Origin: Alteromonadaceae bacterium | GTDB lineage: Bacteria > Pseudomonadota > Gammaproteobacteria > Enterobacterales > Alteromonadaceae | Assembly: GCA_015487235.1 (NCBI GenBank) | Contig: WFQC01000080.1 | Location: 1-47,434 of the forward strand | Reading direction: 5' to 3' | DNA length: 47,434 nucleotides | Shown here: one piece after another, positions 1 through 10,559 of the stretch | Layout of the letters: each line of letters starts with the position of its first letter | How positions within the stretch are numbered: position 1 is the stretch's first letter | The notes under the pieces: generated by a model | Seen by the model: only the letters and a program-made list of their open reading frames with translations | Database searches by the model: none | What the model was told of the DNA's origin: nothing | Made by a program: the position numbers and the translations under genes

Positions 1-114
1 AGTGAAATTTTACCTTATGGTAAATTAAGCGCATTTGAAGAAAAAGCGAAAAACGATATGCTACCTACTTTGAAAAAAGATATCCAAGAAGGTATTGATT
101 TTATTAATGGTTAA
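1..114 (+). CDS. C-terminal fragment of an unidentified protein
   Basis: An open frame enters from the left edge in frame 1 and stops at TAA 112-114, giving 37 residues that end in EGIDFING. The composition is charged and helical, rich in Lys and Glu, with no membrane segment. I do not recognise the family. It is followed 23 bases later by a strong hairpin terminator, which supports a real gene end. It converges on ispB. Confidence 0.6.
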   Translation, partial: SEILPYGKLSAFEEKAKNDMLPTLKKDIQEGIDFING

Positions 115-137
115 TCATTAATAAATAAGCACATTTG

Positions 138-171
138 AAAAAACCGATCTATGCAATAGGTCGGTTTTTTT
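138..171. terminator. bidirectional Rho-independent terminator
   Basis: A 13-bp stem (138-150 with 158-170, one G-T pair) begins with A6 and ends with T7, around a 7-base loop. Because both flanks carry the A/T tract it can work in both directions. It sits between the rightward gene fragment and the leftward ispB, which converge here. Confidence 0.85.
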
Positions 172-233
172 ATCTCTTGGTATTTTTTATATTTTAGTAT
201 CGTCGAACGGTATAAATTGTTTCACGAAAAAAC

Positions 234-1205
234 TTAAGCACTACGATTTGCAGCAATATGTGCCAAACTGATCAAAGCTTGTTTGTAATCTGACTCTGCC
301 AAGTTAACTAACGCTTGAATAGCTTTATCAGCTTCTTGCTCTGCTTGTTTTTGGGTATAAACTAAAGCACCTGTTTGCTCCATAGCAAGCAAAATGTCAT
401 CAAGATGCTCCATTCCATTACCCTGTTCAATAGCTTCTCTTATACGCTTGCTCTGGCTTTCTGTACCATGATGCATAGCATAAAGTAAGGGTAAAGTTGG
501 TTTTCCTTCGGCTAAATCATCACCTACATTTTTGCCCATTGCTTTAGCATCGGCGGTATAGTCCATAATATCATCAACAAGTTGAAATGCCGTACCTAAA
601 TGTTTGCCATAATCGGCTAAAGCTTGCTCTGTTTTGGCATCTTTATTGGCAAGTACGGCGGGTAAACGGGTTGCCGCTTCAAATAACTTCGCAGTTTTGC
701 AGTAAATGACTTGTAGGTAACTTTCTTCTGATGTGTCAGGATCATTACAATTCATCAATTGTAATACTTCACCTTCTGCTACGATATTGGTAGCGTCAGA
801 AAGAATTTCCATGACCCGCATACTATTGATTTTTACCATCATTTGAAATGATCGTGTATATAAAAAATCGCCAACTAAGACACTGGCACTGTTACCAAAA
901 AGTGCATTGGCCGTTTCTCGGCCACGGCGCATATTTGATTCATCAACCACATCGTCGTGTAAAAGTGTAGCCGTATGAATAAACTCGATAATAGCCGCAA
1001 TGCTATGATGCTCTACACCTTGGTATCCTAAAGCCCGAGCTGCCAGAACGGTTAACATAGGGCGCATTCTTTTGCCGCCTGAATTAACGATATAAATACC
1101 TAATTGATTGATTAGAGCTACGTCAGACTGTAATTGAGCATAAATAAGGTCATTCACCTTGCTCATGTCATCTTTTGTTAAATTTTGTATTGTTTGAAGT
1201 TCCAT
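234..1205 (-). CDS. ispB: octaprenyl diphosphate synthase
   Basis: Cytosolic trans-prenyltransferase that lengthens farnesyl diphosphate with isopentenyl diphosphate to make the ubiquinone/menaquinone side chain. The 323 residues match the E. coli IspB length and align along the whole protein. GGKRMRP is at residues 43-49, the first Asp-rich motif DDVVD at 84-88 and the second DDIMD at 211-215; these bind Mg2+ and the diphosphates. ATG start at 1205; a ribosome site is not obvious. It is divergent from rplU, the usual arrangement in Gammaproteobacteria. Product chain length (octa- or nonaprenyl) cannot be read from the motifs alone. Confidence 0.97.
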   Translation of the reverse strand: MELQTIQNLTKDDMSKVNDLIYAQLQSDVALINQLGIYIVNSGGKRMRPMLTVLAARALGYQGVEHHSIAAIIEFIHTATLLHDDVVDESNMRRGRETANALFGNSASVLVGDFLYTRSFQMMVKINSMRVMEILSDATNIVAEGEVLQLMNCNDPDTSEESYLQVIYCKTAKLFEAATRLPAVLANKDAKTEQALADYGKHLGTAFQLVDDIMDYTADAKAMGKNVGDDLAEGKPTLPLLYAMHHGTESQSKRIREAIEQGNGMEHLDDILLAMEQTGALVYTQKQAEQEADKAIQALVNLAESDYKQALISLAHIAANRSA

Positions 1206-1226
1206 AAAACGCTATTTGGTAACCTG

Positions 1227-1255
1227 AATATATTTGCGAGTAAACTTGAGGCCAA
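1227..1255 (-). promoter_or_regulatory. candidate sigma70 promoter of ispB
   Basis: On the minus strand TTGGCC (1255-1250), 17 bases, then TATATT (1232-1227). This predicts transcription starting about 15 bases upstream of the ispB ATG. The -35 match is partial (4 of 6), so this is a moderate prediction. Confidence 0.4.
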
Positions 1256-1422
1256 CAGACCTTACCTGTTTAGTGTAGCTTATAAAATATGTGCCCGAGT
1301 TTACACGAAAAAATTAAACAATGTAGTAGTTGTATGCGATCTATCGAATATTGATGAAAAAAGTCTAAATGATTGTTTATTTAACTTGCGAAAAAATTAA
1401 TCTTCGCGTAGAATTCGCGCCC

Positions 1423-1428
1423 TATAAT
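1423..1428 (+). promoter_or_regulatory. -10 element of the rplU promoter
   Basis: A perfect TATAAT lies 50 bases upstream of the rplU ATG. I see no convincing -35 hexamer at 16-18 bases. The GC-rich stretch just before it resembles ribosomal-protein promoters, but that is only an impression. Confidence 0.45.
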
Positions 1429-1440
1429 TTTAAATTTGAG

Positions 1441-1461
1441 CGTCATGTTAAAAAGATGACG
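1441..1461 (+). other. hairpin in the rplU leader RNA
   Basis: CGTCAT (1441-1446) pairs perfectly with ATGACG (1456-1461) around a 9-base loop, between the predicted promoter and the ribosome site GGAG (1471-1474) of rplU. There is no T tract, so it is not a terminator. It could be a protein-binding leader that controls L21/L27 synthesis; the sequence shows only the fold. Confidence 0.4.
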
Positions 1462-1477
1462 TAAGTACGGAGTAGCT

Positions 1478-1789
1478 ATGTACGCGGTATTCCAGAGCGG
1501 TGGTAAACAGCACCGTGTTTCTGAAGGACAAACTGTCCGTCTAGAAAAGCTTGAGCTTGAAGTAGGCGCAACAGTTGAGTTCGATAATGTTTTAATGATC
1601 GCTGACGGTGATAATATCAATGTTGGTGCACCTTATATTCAAGGTGGAAAAGTTGTGGCTGAAGTGGTAGCACAAGGTCGCGGCGATAAAGTTAAAATTG
1701 TTAAATTCAAACGTCGTAAGCATTCACGCAAACAAGCGGGCCATCGTCAATGGTTCACTGAAGTGAAGATTACTGGTATTAACGGCTAA
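1478..1789 (+). CDS. rplU: 50S ribosomal protein L21
   Basis: Component of the large ribosomal subunit that binds 23S rRNA. The 103 residues equal the E. coli length. The N terminus [18 protein letters not shown] and the basic C-terminal region [16 protein letters not shown] are diagnostic of the family. ATG start with GGAG a few bases upstream. It is followed after 16 bases by rpmA, the almost universal partner, and the two are probably co-transcribed from the promoter near 1423. Confidence 0.98.
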   Translation: MYAVFQSGGKQHRVSEGQTVRLEKLELEVGATVEFDNVLMIADGDNINVGAPYIQGGKVVAEVVAQGRGDKVKIVKFKRRKHSRKQAGHRQWFTEVKITGING

Positions 1790-1805
1790 TTAGGAGCGCT
1801 TTAAA

Positions 1806-2063
1806 ATGGCACATAAGAAAGCTGCAGGTAGTACACGTAACGGTCGTGATTCAGAAAGTAAACGTTTAGGCGTAAAACGCTTCGGCGGCGAATCTGTTTT
1901 AGCGGGTAACATTATTGTTCGTCAACGTGGTACTAAATTCCATGCGGGTACAAACATGGGTATTGGTAAAGACCATACTTTGTTTGCGCTAACTGATGGT
2001 AAAGTTCAATTCGATATTAAAGGTCCTAAAAACCGTAAGTTTGTTAGTATCGTTGCAGAATAA
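1806..2063 (+). CDS. rpmA: 50S ribosomal protein L27
   Basis: Large-subunit protein whose N-terminal tail reaches toward the peptidyl-transferase centre. The 85 residues, start [16 protein letters not shown] and the RFGGESV...[13 protein letters not shown] region are typical. The N terminus has the proteobacterial form, without the extra leader that is cleaved in Firmicutes. AGGAG precedes the ATG. It lies 16 bases after rplU and is closed by a strong terminator. Confidence 0.98.
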   Translation: MAHKKAAGSTRNGRDSESKRLGVKRFGGESVLAGNIIVRQRGTKFHAGTNMGIGKDHTLFALTDGKVQFDIKGPKNRKFVSIVAE

Positions 2064-2081
2064 GCGTTTAAAACGCACTTT

Positions 2082-2117
2082 AAAAGCCCTGCTAATTTAG
2101 CGGGGCTTTTTGTTTTT
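2082..2117 (+). terminator. Rho-independent terminator after rplU-rpmA
   Basis: An 11-bp stem (2082-2092 with 2100-2110, one G-T pair) with a 7-base loop is followed by a run of T. It separates the ribosomal pair from obgE, which has its own TATAAT at 2142-2147. Confidence 0.85.
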
Positions 2118-2132
2118 TACGGAAAAAATTAA

Positions 2133-3344
<1,212 letters not shown>

Positions 3345-3373
3345 TTTGAGTTAAAACCAAGTAGTAATTGAGC

Positions 3374-3862
3374 ATGACAATATTATCCTTAATCGTGGCA
3401 ACAGCCAAAAACAATGTGATAGGAAAAAATAATAAAATGCCTTGGCATTTGCCTGCAGATCTCGCTTACTTTAAAAAAGTAACTTTGGGTAAGCCTGTTA
3501 TTATGGGGCGTAAGACCTTTGAATCTATAGGTAGACCATTACCTAAGCGCCGTAATATTGTGATCACTCGTGATCAAGGCTATCAAGCAACAGGCATTGA
3601 TATTGTCAATTCTATTGATGAAGCCTTGTCGTTAGTGAGTAATGTTGAAGAAGTGATGGTTATTGGTGGTGGTAGTATTTACCAACACTGCTTACCTCAA
3701 GCGGATCGTCTCTATATTACACATATCGATGCGGATATTGCTGGAGATACTTTTTTCCCTCATTATGACTTAGCTCAGTGGCAACTTATAAGCTGTGAAA
3801 ATTATCTAGCAGATGAAAAAAATGCCTATGATATGAAGTTCTGTTGCTATCAGCGCAAGTAG
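3374..3862 (+). CDS. folA: dihydrofolate reductase
   Basis: Reduces dihydrofolate to tetrahydrofolate with NADPH; the target of trimethoprim. The N terminus MTILSLIVATAKNNVIGKNN, the MPWHLPADLAYFKK segment with the catalytic Asp, VIMGRKTFESIGRPLP and the NADPH site VIGGGSIYQ all match E. coli FolA. A TTG two codons earlier (3368) is possible, but ATG 3374 gives 162 residues and the better family alignment; neither has a clear ribosome site. It lies 29 bases after obgE and may be read from that promoter. Confidence 0.96.
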   Translation: MTILSLIVATAKNNVIGKNNKMPWHLPADLAYFKKVTLGKPVIMGRKTFESIGRPLPKRRNIVITRDQGYQATGIDIVNSIDEALSLVSNVEEVMVIGGGSIYQHCLPQADRLYITHIDADIAGDTFFPHYDLAQWQLISCENYLADEKNAYDMKFCCYQRK

Positions 3863-3881
3863 TGATAACTGTTAACCTGAG

Positions 3882-3916
3882 CATAAAAAAAACCGCAATA
3901 ATGCGGTTTTTTTATG
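3882..3916. terminator. bidirectional terminator between folA and the chemoreceptor
   Basis: A long perfect stem (3882-3896 with 3902-3916, core AACCGCA/TGCGGTT) with A8 on one side and T7 on the other lies between two converging genes, so it can stop both transcripts. Confidence 0.88.
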
Positions 3917-3938
3917 CCTAAATATAACTTTCAATAAG

Positions 3939-5957
3939 TTATACTTTAAATTCTTGCACCGATTGCTGTAGTTCTTCTGCTAATTTGGCAACTTCACCAC
4001 TTGACGTTGCAGTTTGTTGTGCGCCTGTTGTTGTTTCTTCTGCAATGGCTACTATCGACTCTAAGTTTTCACTAATTTCATGGGCAACCACACTTTGCTC
4101 TTCTGCTGCGGTGGCAATTTGTGAGCTACGATCATAAGCTTGATGTACTGCGTGTGTAATCGTATCAAGCGCTGATGCTGCTTCTACTGTTTGTTCAACA
4201 CATTGCGCTGCTTGCTCTTTACCCGTATTCATAACTGCTACGGCTTTTTCAGCACCGGTTTGTAGCACTTCAATCATATTATGAATTTCTTGAGTCGATT
4301 CTTGTGTTCTGCTCGCAAGTGTTCTCACTTCATCGGCAACCACCGCAAAACCTCTACCTTGTTCACCTGCGCGCGCAGCCTCAATGGCTGCATTTAAGGC
4401 CAGTAAGTTGGTTTGTTCAGCAATACCACGAATAACATCTAATATGCCGCCAATAGAGGCGCTATCTTGTTGTAACTTATTAATAACTTGAGAAGCTGAC
4501 TCTACTTCATTGGCAAGTAATTCTATTGTACTGCGGTTTTGCGTTGAAATACTTTTAACGTTTTCTGCTTCGTCATCAGCATGTTTAATTTCTACCAGCG
4601 CATCTTTCGCGCTTGAAAGTACACTTTGTGCCGTGCTGCTCATTTCTGTTGTTGCTGTTGCGGCTTGTTCAACTTGATTACGTTGCTCTTCTATAGCGGT
4701 GGTGCTTTGTGCGGTTACTGCTGAAGTTTCTTCTGCGGCTGCGGCAAGTTGTGTAGAGCGACTAATAACCCCTTGAATAAGGTTACGTAAGCTATCAATA
4801 ACTTTATTACAGTTACGAGCTAATTCGCCAAATTCATCTTGAGCACTTTCATTAAGGTTATTTGATAAATCACCTGAGGCAACTACATTGAGCATTTTGT
4901 TTACCTCGGCTAAGGGGCGCGTAATACTGGTTAAGGTAATACGAGATATTACAACAGCAGCAATAATTGAAATAATTAAAATAACCGTTGTTTGGGTATT
5001 ACCTCCTGATACGGCGTCAGCAACCATTTCGCTGGTTTTCTTGGTGGTTTCATCGGCTAGTTCAACTTGTTTATTTAAGATAGTATTCGCGCGTTGAATA
5101 TCGGCTTCTGCTTCAGCTAAATTTTTAACTGCTTGCTCATTAGCATGTAATTGTGTTTGTTTATGGTAAGGAATGCCCGAGGTTGTTGAGAGTAACTCTT
5201 TTATTTCTGCAAAAGCTGTTGATAGCTCTTCAGCAACATCATCAACATTATTTGTGGTTAATTCATTAAGCTCGTCATTGATGGCTTTTTCGAGTTCACT
5301 TAGCGCTAGTGACATTTCTGTTTCAATTAACTCACTGGTTTTAGCATTATCTATATCTTTATATTCTAAAGCAGAAGCTACTAGGCTATTAAATTGGGTT
5401 TCAATTGTTTCCCCTAAGTCAATAGCTCTTTGTAATTTGGTGTCAGCTAAGTCATGGTCTGCTAAGTCTAATAATAAGGTAACGGTATCGTCTGCTTTTT
5501 CTTCTAGGGTATCAACTTTTTCTTTTAGTACAGCTAATTGTTCGATGCTAGTTTTACGATTATCAAAAACAGCCAAAGCGTGCTCATCAAAGGTATTCGC
5601 TTCTTTACTTACTTTACGTAACGAAGCAACCACATCGGGTTTGTCTTTAACAACCGCTGATAATTTTTTAGTGTCACTAAAAAAGCGATCTTTAGTTTCT
5701 ATAAAGGCTTTTTTATTTTCAGCAAGCGGGGCTAATTCAGTTTGGTAAAAACCTTTGAGGGTATAATTACCCATTTCGGTCAGCTCAAGTGACAAACTAT
5801 TGCTCCCTTTGAGCATCGGGATGGCAAGCTCGCTAACTTCGGTAGTTGATTCACTAATCGTGTTTAAATTCATTAGCGAGGATGCACTACTAAGGATCAG
5901 TAAAATACTGATAATAGTAAAGCCGCCAATAATTTTCATTGCCACAGTTAAATTCAT
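3939..5957 (-). CDS. methyl-accepting chemotaxis protein
   Basis: Inner-membrane chemoreceptor that controls CheA. TM1 is near residues 7-27. An all-helical, acidic periplasmic domain of about 290 residues follows, then TM2 near 322-341, HAMP near 342-395 and a long cytoplasmic coiled coil. The hairpin tip [19 protein letters not shown] near 512 is diagnostic. ATG 5957 is preferred over an upstream TTG at 5969, because GGTGGT lies 5-10 bases before it and TM1 starts directly. There is no CheR-binding pentapeptide at the C terminus (QEFKV). The ligand is unknown. The gene stands alone, with no che genes beside it. Confidence 0.95.
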   Translation of the reverse strand: MNLTVAMKIIGGFTIISILLILSSASSLMNLNTISESTTEVSELAIPMLKGSNSLSLELTEMGNYTLKGFYQTELAPLAENKKAFIETKDRFFSDTKKLSAVVKDKPDVVASLRKVSKEANTFDEHALAVFDNRKTSIEQLAVLKEKVDTLEEKADDTVTLLLDLADHDLADTKLQRAIDLGETIETQFNSLVASALEYKDIDNAKTSELIETEMSLALSELEKAINDELNELTTNNVDDVAEELSTAFAEIKELLSTTSGIPYHKQTQLHANEQAVKNLAEAEADIQRANTILNKQVELADETTKKTSEMVADAVSGGNTQTTVILIISIIAAVVISRITLTSITRPLAEVNKMLNVVASGDLSNNLNESAQDEFGELARNCNKVIDSLRNLIQGVISRSTQLAAAAEETSAVTAQSTTAIEEQRNQVEQAATATTEMSSTAQSVLSSAKDALVEIKHADDEAENVKSISTQNRSTIELLANEVESASQVINKLQQDSASIGGILDVIRGIAEQTNLLALNAAIEAARAGEQGRGFAVVADEVRTLASRTQESTQEIHNMIEVLQTGAEKAVAVMNTGKEQAAQCVEQTVEAASALDTITHAVHQAYDRSSQIATAAEEQSVVAHEISENLESIVAIAEETTTGAQQTATSSGEVAKLAEELQQSVQEFKV

Positions 5958-6026
5958 ATATACCACCAATTGCGTGTTTTTAAATTAAATTATCTTATCG
6001 AATATTATTATTATTGTGCCGTTACT

Positions 6027-6053
6027 ATATCGGTAACAACTACTAAATATTGA
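6027..6053 (-). promoter_or_regulatory. possible sigma28 (FliA) promoter of the chemoreceptor
   Basis: On the minus strand TCAATATT (6053-6046), 11 bases, ACCGATAT (6034-6027) resembles TAAAGTTT-N11-GCCGATAA with 5/8 and 6/8 matches. It lies about 70 bases upstream of the start. Chemoreceptors are often under FliA control, but the match is imperfect. Confidence 0.3.
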
Positions 6054-6180
6054 GTAACTTATCAAACATTATAACAAGCAATTTAACTTTTACACCCTTT
6101 GTTCTGATTAGTTAGTAATATTTTCTACTGATCCGAGCTGTGAAACAGAATATTTACGTGAAATTTGCTTATTATTTGCG

Positions 6181-6987
6181 TTATATTTTTTGTTGTTGAA
6201 AAAGCTTTTTATCATGCCAGCGCAGCATAGTTAAATGGTTGCCCCAAACACAACCGGTGTCTAGTGCAAAAATATTAGGGTTTGAACATTTTCCCATCAA
6301 TGAAGCCCAATGGCCGATGATCCAAGGAATGGTTTGTGTTACTGCTGATAACTCGTACCAAGGTAATAGTGTATTAGGGGTGTCTGCGGGGTTAAGTTTA
6401 TGATTAAACTCTAGGCTTTTGTCGGCAAAGCAATAACGAATGCGAGTAAAGGCATTAATGCTAAAGCGAAATTTTTCCTCTTCTGAATGAGCATCGTGCC
6501 AATTATTAGGTTTTTCACCATACATGTGTTTTAGCCAATAATAGGCATTATTACTGCGTAATCGTTGTTGAACGAAATCGGCTTGTGTTATGGCATCGTT
6601 CAGTGACCACTGTGGTGAAATACCAGCATGAGTCATATAAGCTTGTGCATTGGGTACTTGTATTAATAAGGGTTGTGAGATAAGCCATGCCATAAGTGTT
6701 TCGCGATCTTTTGCCTTTAGCACTTCATCAAGATGATCAGATTTTTTGGCTGATTTTAAGCCTGCATGAATAGCCAGTAAATGGAGATCATGATTACCTA
6801 ATACCATATGAGCATTAGGGCCAAGTGCTTTGATAAAGCGCAATGTGGCTAAAGATTGTTTACCTCGGGCAACGACATCACCCGCTAAAAAAAGCTGATC
6901 ATTATCGGCATTAAAATTAACCTGTGCTAGTAATGCGTCTAATTCGTTAAAACAACCTTGTACATCACCTACAAAATATAATGCCAT
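6181..6987 (-). CDS. apaH: symmetrical bis(5'-nucleosyl)-tetraphosphatase
   Basis: Hydrolyses Ap4A to two ADP and can remove Np4 caps from RNA. It is a metallophosphoesterase, with GDVQGC at residues 7-12 and GNHDLHLLA near 64 carrying the metal ligands. The 268 residues are close to the E. coli protein (280). It is the last gene of the lptD-surA-pdxA-rsmA-apaG-apaH operon, 20 bases after apaG. No hairpin terminator is visible downstream before the chemoreceptor promoter region. Confidence 0.96.
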   Translation of the reverse strand: MALYFVGDVQGCFNELDALLAQVNFNADNDQLFLAGDVVARGKQSLATLRFIKALGPNAHMVLGNHDLHLLAIHAGLKSAKKSDHLDEVLKAKDRETLMAWLISQPLLIQVPNAQAYMTHAGISPQWSLNDAITQADFVQQRLRSNNAYYWLKHMYGEKPNNWHDAHSEEEKFRFSINAFTRIRYCFADKSLEFNHKLNPADTPNTLLPWYELSAVTQTIPWIIGHWASLMGKCSNPNIFALDTGCVWGNHLTMLRWHDKKLFQQQKI

Positions 6988-7007
6988 TGTTTGCTCTTTT
7001 TAATTGG

Positions 7008-7415
7008 CTAATTAAGAATATTGGGTACTGCTAGTCTAAATATTGGAATTTCAACAGAAAAACTAACACCATCGTCATTGACCATATGATAATGACCTTG
7101 CATTGTTCCCACCGGCGTATTAATGATTGAGCCACTGGTATAGCTATAGCTGGTATTAGGTAATAAGGTAGGTTGTTGACCAACAACACCCTTACCCTGT
7201 ACTTTGGTTACTTTACCATCAGCATCAGTTACTAGCCAATCACGTGCAATTAATTGTACCGTTTGCTTGCTGTGATTCATAATTGTGATGGTATAACTAA
7301 AAACAAATTCTGTGGCGTTTGAAGTTTGTTGTTCGGTCAAAAATTCTGTTTTTACGTGTATTTCAATCGCATTAGCTAATTCTTTTAGTGACATCAGTAA
7401 TACTTGTTCATCCAT
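7008..7415 (-). CDS. apaG: ApaG (DUF525) protein
   Basis: Small fibronectin-III-like beta-sandwich protein of unclear biochemical role, also found as a domain in eukaryotic proteins. The conserved core is complete: FSYTITIMNH, VQGKGVVGQQP, YTSGSIINTPVGTMQGHYHM and FRLAVPNILN. The 135 residues are about 10 longer than E. coli ApaG, at the N terminus. The ATG overlaps the rsmA stop by one base (TAATG), which supports this start and translational coupling; an internal ATG at residue 8 is the alternative. Confidence 0.95.
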   Translation of the reverse strand: MDEQVLLMSLKELANAIEIHVKTEFLTEQQTSNATEFVFSYTITIMNHSKQTVQLIARDWLVTDADGKVTKVQGKGVVGQQPTLLPNTSYSYTSGSIINTPVGTMQGHYHMVNDDGVSFSVEIPIFRLAVPNILN

Positions 7416-8230
7416 TATGATTTATGCTCAGTTTGTGTTGATAAAAAATTAGCAATACGTATATATTCGGTTGGGGTTAAATTTTCAGGCCTAATACCCG
7501 CATCAATGTCTAATGTTTGTAGTTGTTCAATACTAATGAGCTTTTTTAAGCTATTGCGAATTGCTTTACGGCGTTGATTAAATGCGGTTAAGCACACGGT
7601 ATTTAGCATAGCAACACTTTGTGCGGGCTCTGCAATTTGCTGGTGAGGAATAAGTCGAACAATAGCGGAGTCAACTTTAGGAGCGGGTTTAAATGCTTCC
7701 GGGCCAATTTCCATTACTGGAATAACTTGGCATTGGTACTGAGTCATAATTGATAAGCGACCATAAGCTTTGCTATTAGGGGTTGCCGCCATACGTTCTA
7801 CCACTTCTTTTTGGAGCATAAAGTGCATGTCTGCAATGACATTATGAAAGCTAAGTAGATGAAAAATCAGTGGTGTAGAAATATTATAGGGTAGATTACC
7901 AAAAATTCTTAATGGTTTGCCTGCGCTTGTTAACTGAGCAAAATCAAACTTGAGTGCGTCAGTTTCGTAAATGGTTAAATGAGGCGCTAAAAAAGGATGA
8001 TGGCGTAAGCGATGAGCAAGATCTCGATCCAGCTCGATAACTGACAATTTACCCGCTCTATCAATAACTGGTTCAGTTAATGCCCCTAAACCAGGACCTA
8101 TTTCAACAAGGTTTTCGTCAGGCTCTGGATTAATCGCATCAACGATCTTGCTGATAATAGCGTCGTTATGTAAAAAGTTTTGCCCGAATCTCTTTTTTGC
8201 TTGATGGCCTAAATGTGATTTATTACTCAT
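7415..8230 (-). CDS. rsmA: 16S rRNA A1518/A1519 dimethyltransferase
   Basis: KsgA/RsmA adds four methyl groups to two adjacent adenines in helix 45 of 16S rRNA during late 30S assembly. The SAM site is [13 protein letters not shown], preceded by RFGQNFLHN; the catalytic motif is [12 protein letters not shown]. The 271 residues match the family. It lies 22 bases after pdxA and couples to apaG through a one-base overlap. Confidence 0.97.
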   Translation of the reverse strand: MSNKSHLGHQAKKRFGQNFLHNDAIISKIVDAINPEPDENLVEIGPGLGALTEPVIDRAGKLSVIELDRDLAHRLRHHPFLAPHLTIYETDALKFDFAQLTSAGKPLRIFGNLPYNISTPLIFHLLSFHNVIADMHFMLQKEVVERMAATPNSKAYGRLSIMTQYQCQVIPVMEIGPEAFKPAPKVDSAIVRLIPHQQIAEPAQSVAMLNTVCLTAFNQRRKAIRNSLKKLISIEQLQTLDIDAGIRPENLTPTEYIRIANFLSTQTEHKS

Positions 8231-8252
8231 AATATTTTTTACTGTAATCTTA

Positions 8253-9251
8253 CTAAGTAGAGGTTAGGGCAAGTTCGATTGCGGTATTCATTGCAGCGAT
8301 AATACTGCCTTTGTCGGCAATATTTTTACCCGCTAAATCTAAGGCGGTGCCATGATCTACCGAGGTGCGAATAAACGGGAGACCAAGGGTAATATTGACA
8401 GATGCGCCGAAGCCTTTGTATTTCAATACGGGTAAACCTTGATCATGGTACATGGTTAAAATAGCGTCGGCATCTTGTAAGTATTTTTCTTGAAAGATAG
8501 TATCAGCAGGTAAAGGCCCAATTAAATCCATGCCTTCAGCACGTAGCTCATCAAGTGCGGGGATCATAATATCAATTTCTTCCCGTCCTAAATGGCCATC
8601 TTCACCTGCGTGAGGGTTAATGCCACACACATAAATTCTTGGCGTTTTGATGCCAAATTTCTTTATTAAGTCTTGGTGCAAAATTCGAGTAACTTTTTGC
8701 AAACGTTCTTTCGTTATAGCTTTTGAGACATAAGCAAGCGGAATATGTGTTGTAACGAGGGCAACACGTAATCCTGTTGTTGCGAGCATCATGACCACAT
8801 CACTGCAATTAGCTTGGTGAGCAAAATATTCTGTGTGCCCACTAAAAGCGATACCTGCTTGATTAATTAATCCTTTGTGCACGGGCCCTGTCACAATAGC
8901 AGCAAACTCACCAGACATGTTTTTCTCGCCGGCAATTTTAAGTGTTTCTAAAACATAACTACCATTGTTGGCATTTAACACACCCACTTCACAAGGCTCC
9001 TTGAGTGGTTGTGCTAAAATTGTGAGCGTACCTGCTTTTTGTGCTTGAGCGGGCTTATTGGCGTCATAGTCAATTAAATGCAGTGGTAAGTTCAATAACT
9101 TTGCTCGTGCTAGTAGCAACTCTGCACTAGCAACGGCAACAACTTCTACAGGCCAATCTTGCTGTGCTAATGCAACAACTAAGTCAGGGCCTATACCCGC
9201 AGGTTCTCCGGGGGTTATTGCAATTCTTGGAATAGCCGGTGATGTAGTCAT
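8253..9251 (-). CDS. pdxA: 4-hydroxythreonine-4-phosphate dehydrogenase
   Basis: NAD-dependent step of the DXP-dependent pyridoxal 5'-phosphate pathway. The product decarboxylates and is condensed by PdxJ. Family motifs are [14 protein letters not shown] at the N terminus, [21 protein letters not shown] and [11 protein letters not shown]; the His residues are metal ligands. The 332 residues match E. coli PdxA. ATG overlaps the surA stop by one base (TAATG), so the genes are translationally coupled. Confidence 0.97.
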   Translation of the reverse strand: MTTSPAIPRIAITPGEPAGIGPDLVVALAQQDWPVEVVAVASAELLLARAKLLNLPLHLIDYDANKPAQAQKAGTLTILAQPLKEPCEVGVLNANNGSYVLETLKIAGEKNMSGEFAAIVTGPVHKGLINQAGIAFSGHTEYFAHQANCSDVVMMLATTGLRVALVTTHIPLAYVSKAITKERLQKVTRILHQDLIKKFGIKTPRIYVCGINPHAGEDGHLGREEIDIMIPALDELRAEGMDLIGPLPADTIFQEKYLQDADAILTMYHDQGLPVLKYKGFGASVNITLGLPFIRTSVDHGTALDLAGKNIADKGSIIAAMNTAIELALTST

Positions 9252-10543
9252 TACTTATCTTCTTGCTCGAATACTTCAATGTAAGCTTCGTCACGTAATT
9301 CTTTTAGCCAACGGGCGCTTTCCATACCAAACTTACGATTAAATAATACTTGATAGGCATGATTTTCATTAATTTGGTCGGTTGCATCAAGCATTCTACG
9401 CCCTTCAAGTTGTACAATATGCCAACCAAAAGATGAACGAAATGGTTCGCTATATTCACCTTCATCTAGTTTAGCTAAGGCTTCTTTAAAAGCTGGATCA
9501 TAATTATTAGGATCTGCCCAGCCAAGTTCCCCACCACGTACTGAAGTTGGTCCTTCTGAGTATTCCTTGGCTAATTCAGCAAAGTCAGCTTCACCCGCTT
9601 TAATTTTGTCTAAAAAGCCTTGTAACTTTGCCTTAGCTTTGGCCTCACTTAATATAATGGTGGGTTTGATCAATATATGGCGTGCTTTTACTTCTTCAAC
9701 TTCAACTTTTTTACGGCCGCGAATATCTAATATTTTTACAATACTAAAACCTAAACCAGTACGAATTGGCCCTAGCACTGCGCCTTTGTCTTGGCCTTTC
9801 ACTAATTCAGCAAAAAGCGTTGGCATTTCATTAATGCTTTTCCAGCCAAAATCGCCGCCCTTTAATGCATTAGCATCACCTGACGAGGCAATAGCTATTT
9901 TGGCAAAATCAGAACCTTTTTTTAGTAGCTCAACTACTTTGGTTGCACGCTCTTTAGCGGCATGAACATCATCTTGTGTGGGGTCGGTTGGAAATTCAAT
10001 TAAAATATGGCCAAGGTGATATTCAATATCATGATCAGTTTGTGCTTTCATTAAGTCTAAAAGATTTTTGACTTCTTGGGGCGAAATATAAATACGACGA
10101 CCAACAGCAGCACGACGCACTTCACTGGTAATTAATTCGGTGCGTACATTTTCACGATACTTCTCATAATCTATGCCATCTTGTACTAAACTCTCGCGAA
10201 GTTGCTCAAGCGTCATATTATTCTGTTTAGCCATATTGGTAATTGTTTGATCTAATTGAGCATCACTGACTTGTACGCCCATACGTTCACCTATTTGTAA
10301 AATGAGGCTGTCGCTGATGAGCTTTTCCATTGCTTGTGTGCGTAGTGCTTTGTCTGAGGGTAAGCTTTGGCTTTGTTTTTCTGCTCGACTTTTTACTGTT
10401 TTGATGAGTTCTTGCACTTCAGATTCAAGTATTACACCATCATTTACAATGGCAGTAACACGGTCAAGTAGCACTTCTTTTGCTATTACTTGGCTAGAAA
10501 ATAATAAAATGCTTACAATCAAGTAGTTTAAAAATTTATTCAT
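9251..10543 (-). CDS. surA: periplasmic chaperone SurA (peptidyl-prolyl isomerase)
   Basis: Periplasmic chaperone that delivers outer-membrane proteins, including LptD, to the BAM complex. A signal peptide ends near residue 21 (...SQVIA). The N-terminal chaperone domain follows, then two parvulin domains, the first starting at [11 protein letters not shown] (about 176) and the second at [11 protein letters not shown] (about 287). The C-terminal helix packs with the N domain. The 430 residues match E. coli (428). It lies 16 bases after lptD, one of its clients. Confidence 0.97.
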   Translation of the reverse strand: MNKFLNYLIVSILLFSSQVIAKEVLLDRVTAIVNDGVILESEVQELIKTVKSRAEKQSQSLPSDKALRTQAMEKLISDSLILQIGERMGVQVSDAQLDQTITNMAKQNNMTLEQLRESLVQDGIDYEKYRENVRTELITSEVRRAAVGRRIYISPQEVKNLLDLMKAQTDHDIEYHLGHILIEFPTDPTQDDVHAAKERATKVVELLKKGSDFAKIAIASSGDANALKGGDFGWKSINEMPTLFAELVKGQDKGAVLGPIRTGLGFSIVKILDIRGRKKVEVEEVKARHILIKPTIILSEAKAKAKLQGFLDKIKAGEADFAELAKEYSEGPTSVRGGELGWADPNNYDPAFKEALAKLDEGEYSEPFRSSFGWHIVQLEGRRMLDATDQINENHAYQVLFNRKFGMESARWLKELRDEAYIEVFEQEDK

Positions 10544-10559
10544 TTAGTTTTCTTATATA

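Noticed and set aside
1185-1400. 71-residue plus-strand frame overlapping the ispB start
   Set aside because: It covers the divergent promoter region of ispB and rplU, has no ribosome site and encodes no recognisable protein.
5173-5748. 191-residue frame antisense to the chemoreceptor
   Set aside because: Ser/Ala-rich composition mirrors the helical coding strand; there is no ribosome site or family motif.
9567-9965. 132-residue frame antisense to surA
   Set aside because: A mirror of the conserved parvulin coding region, without its own signals.
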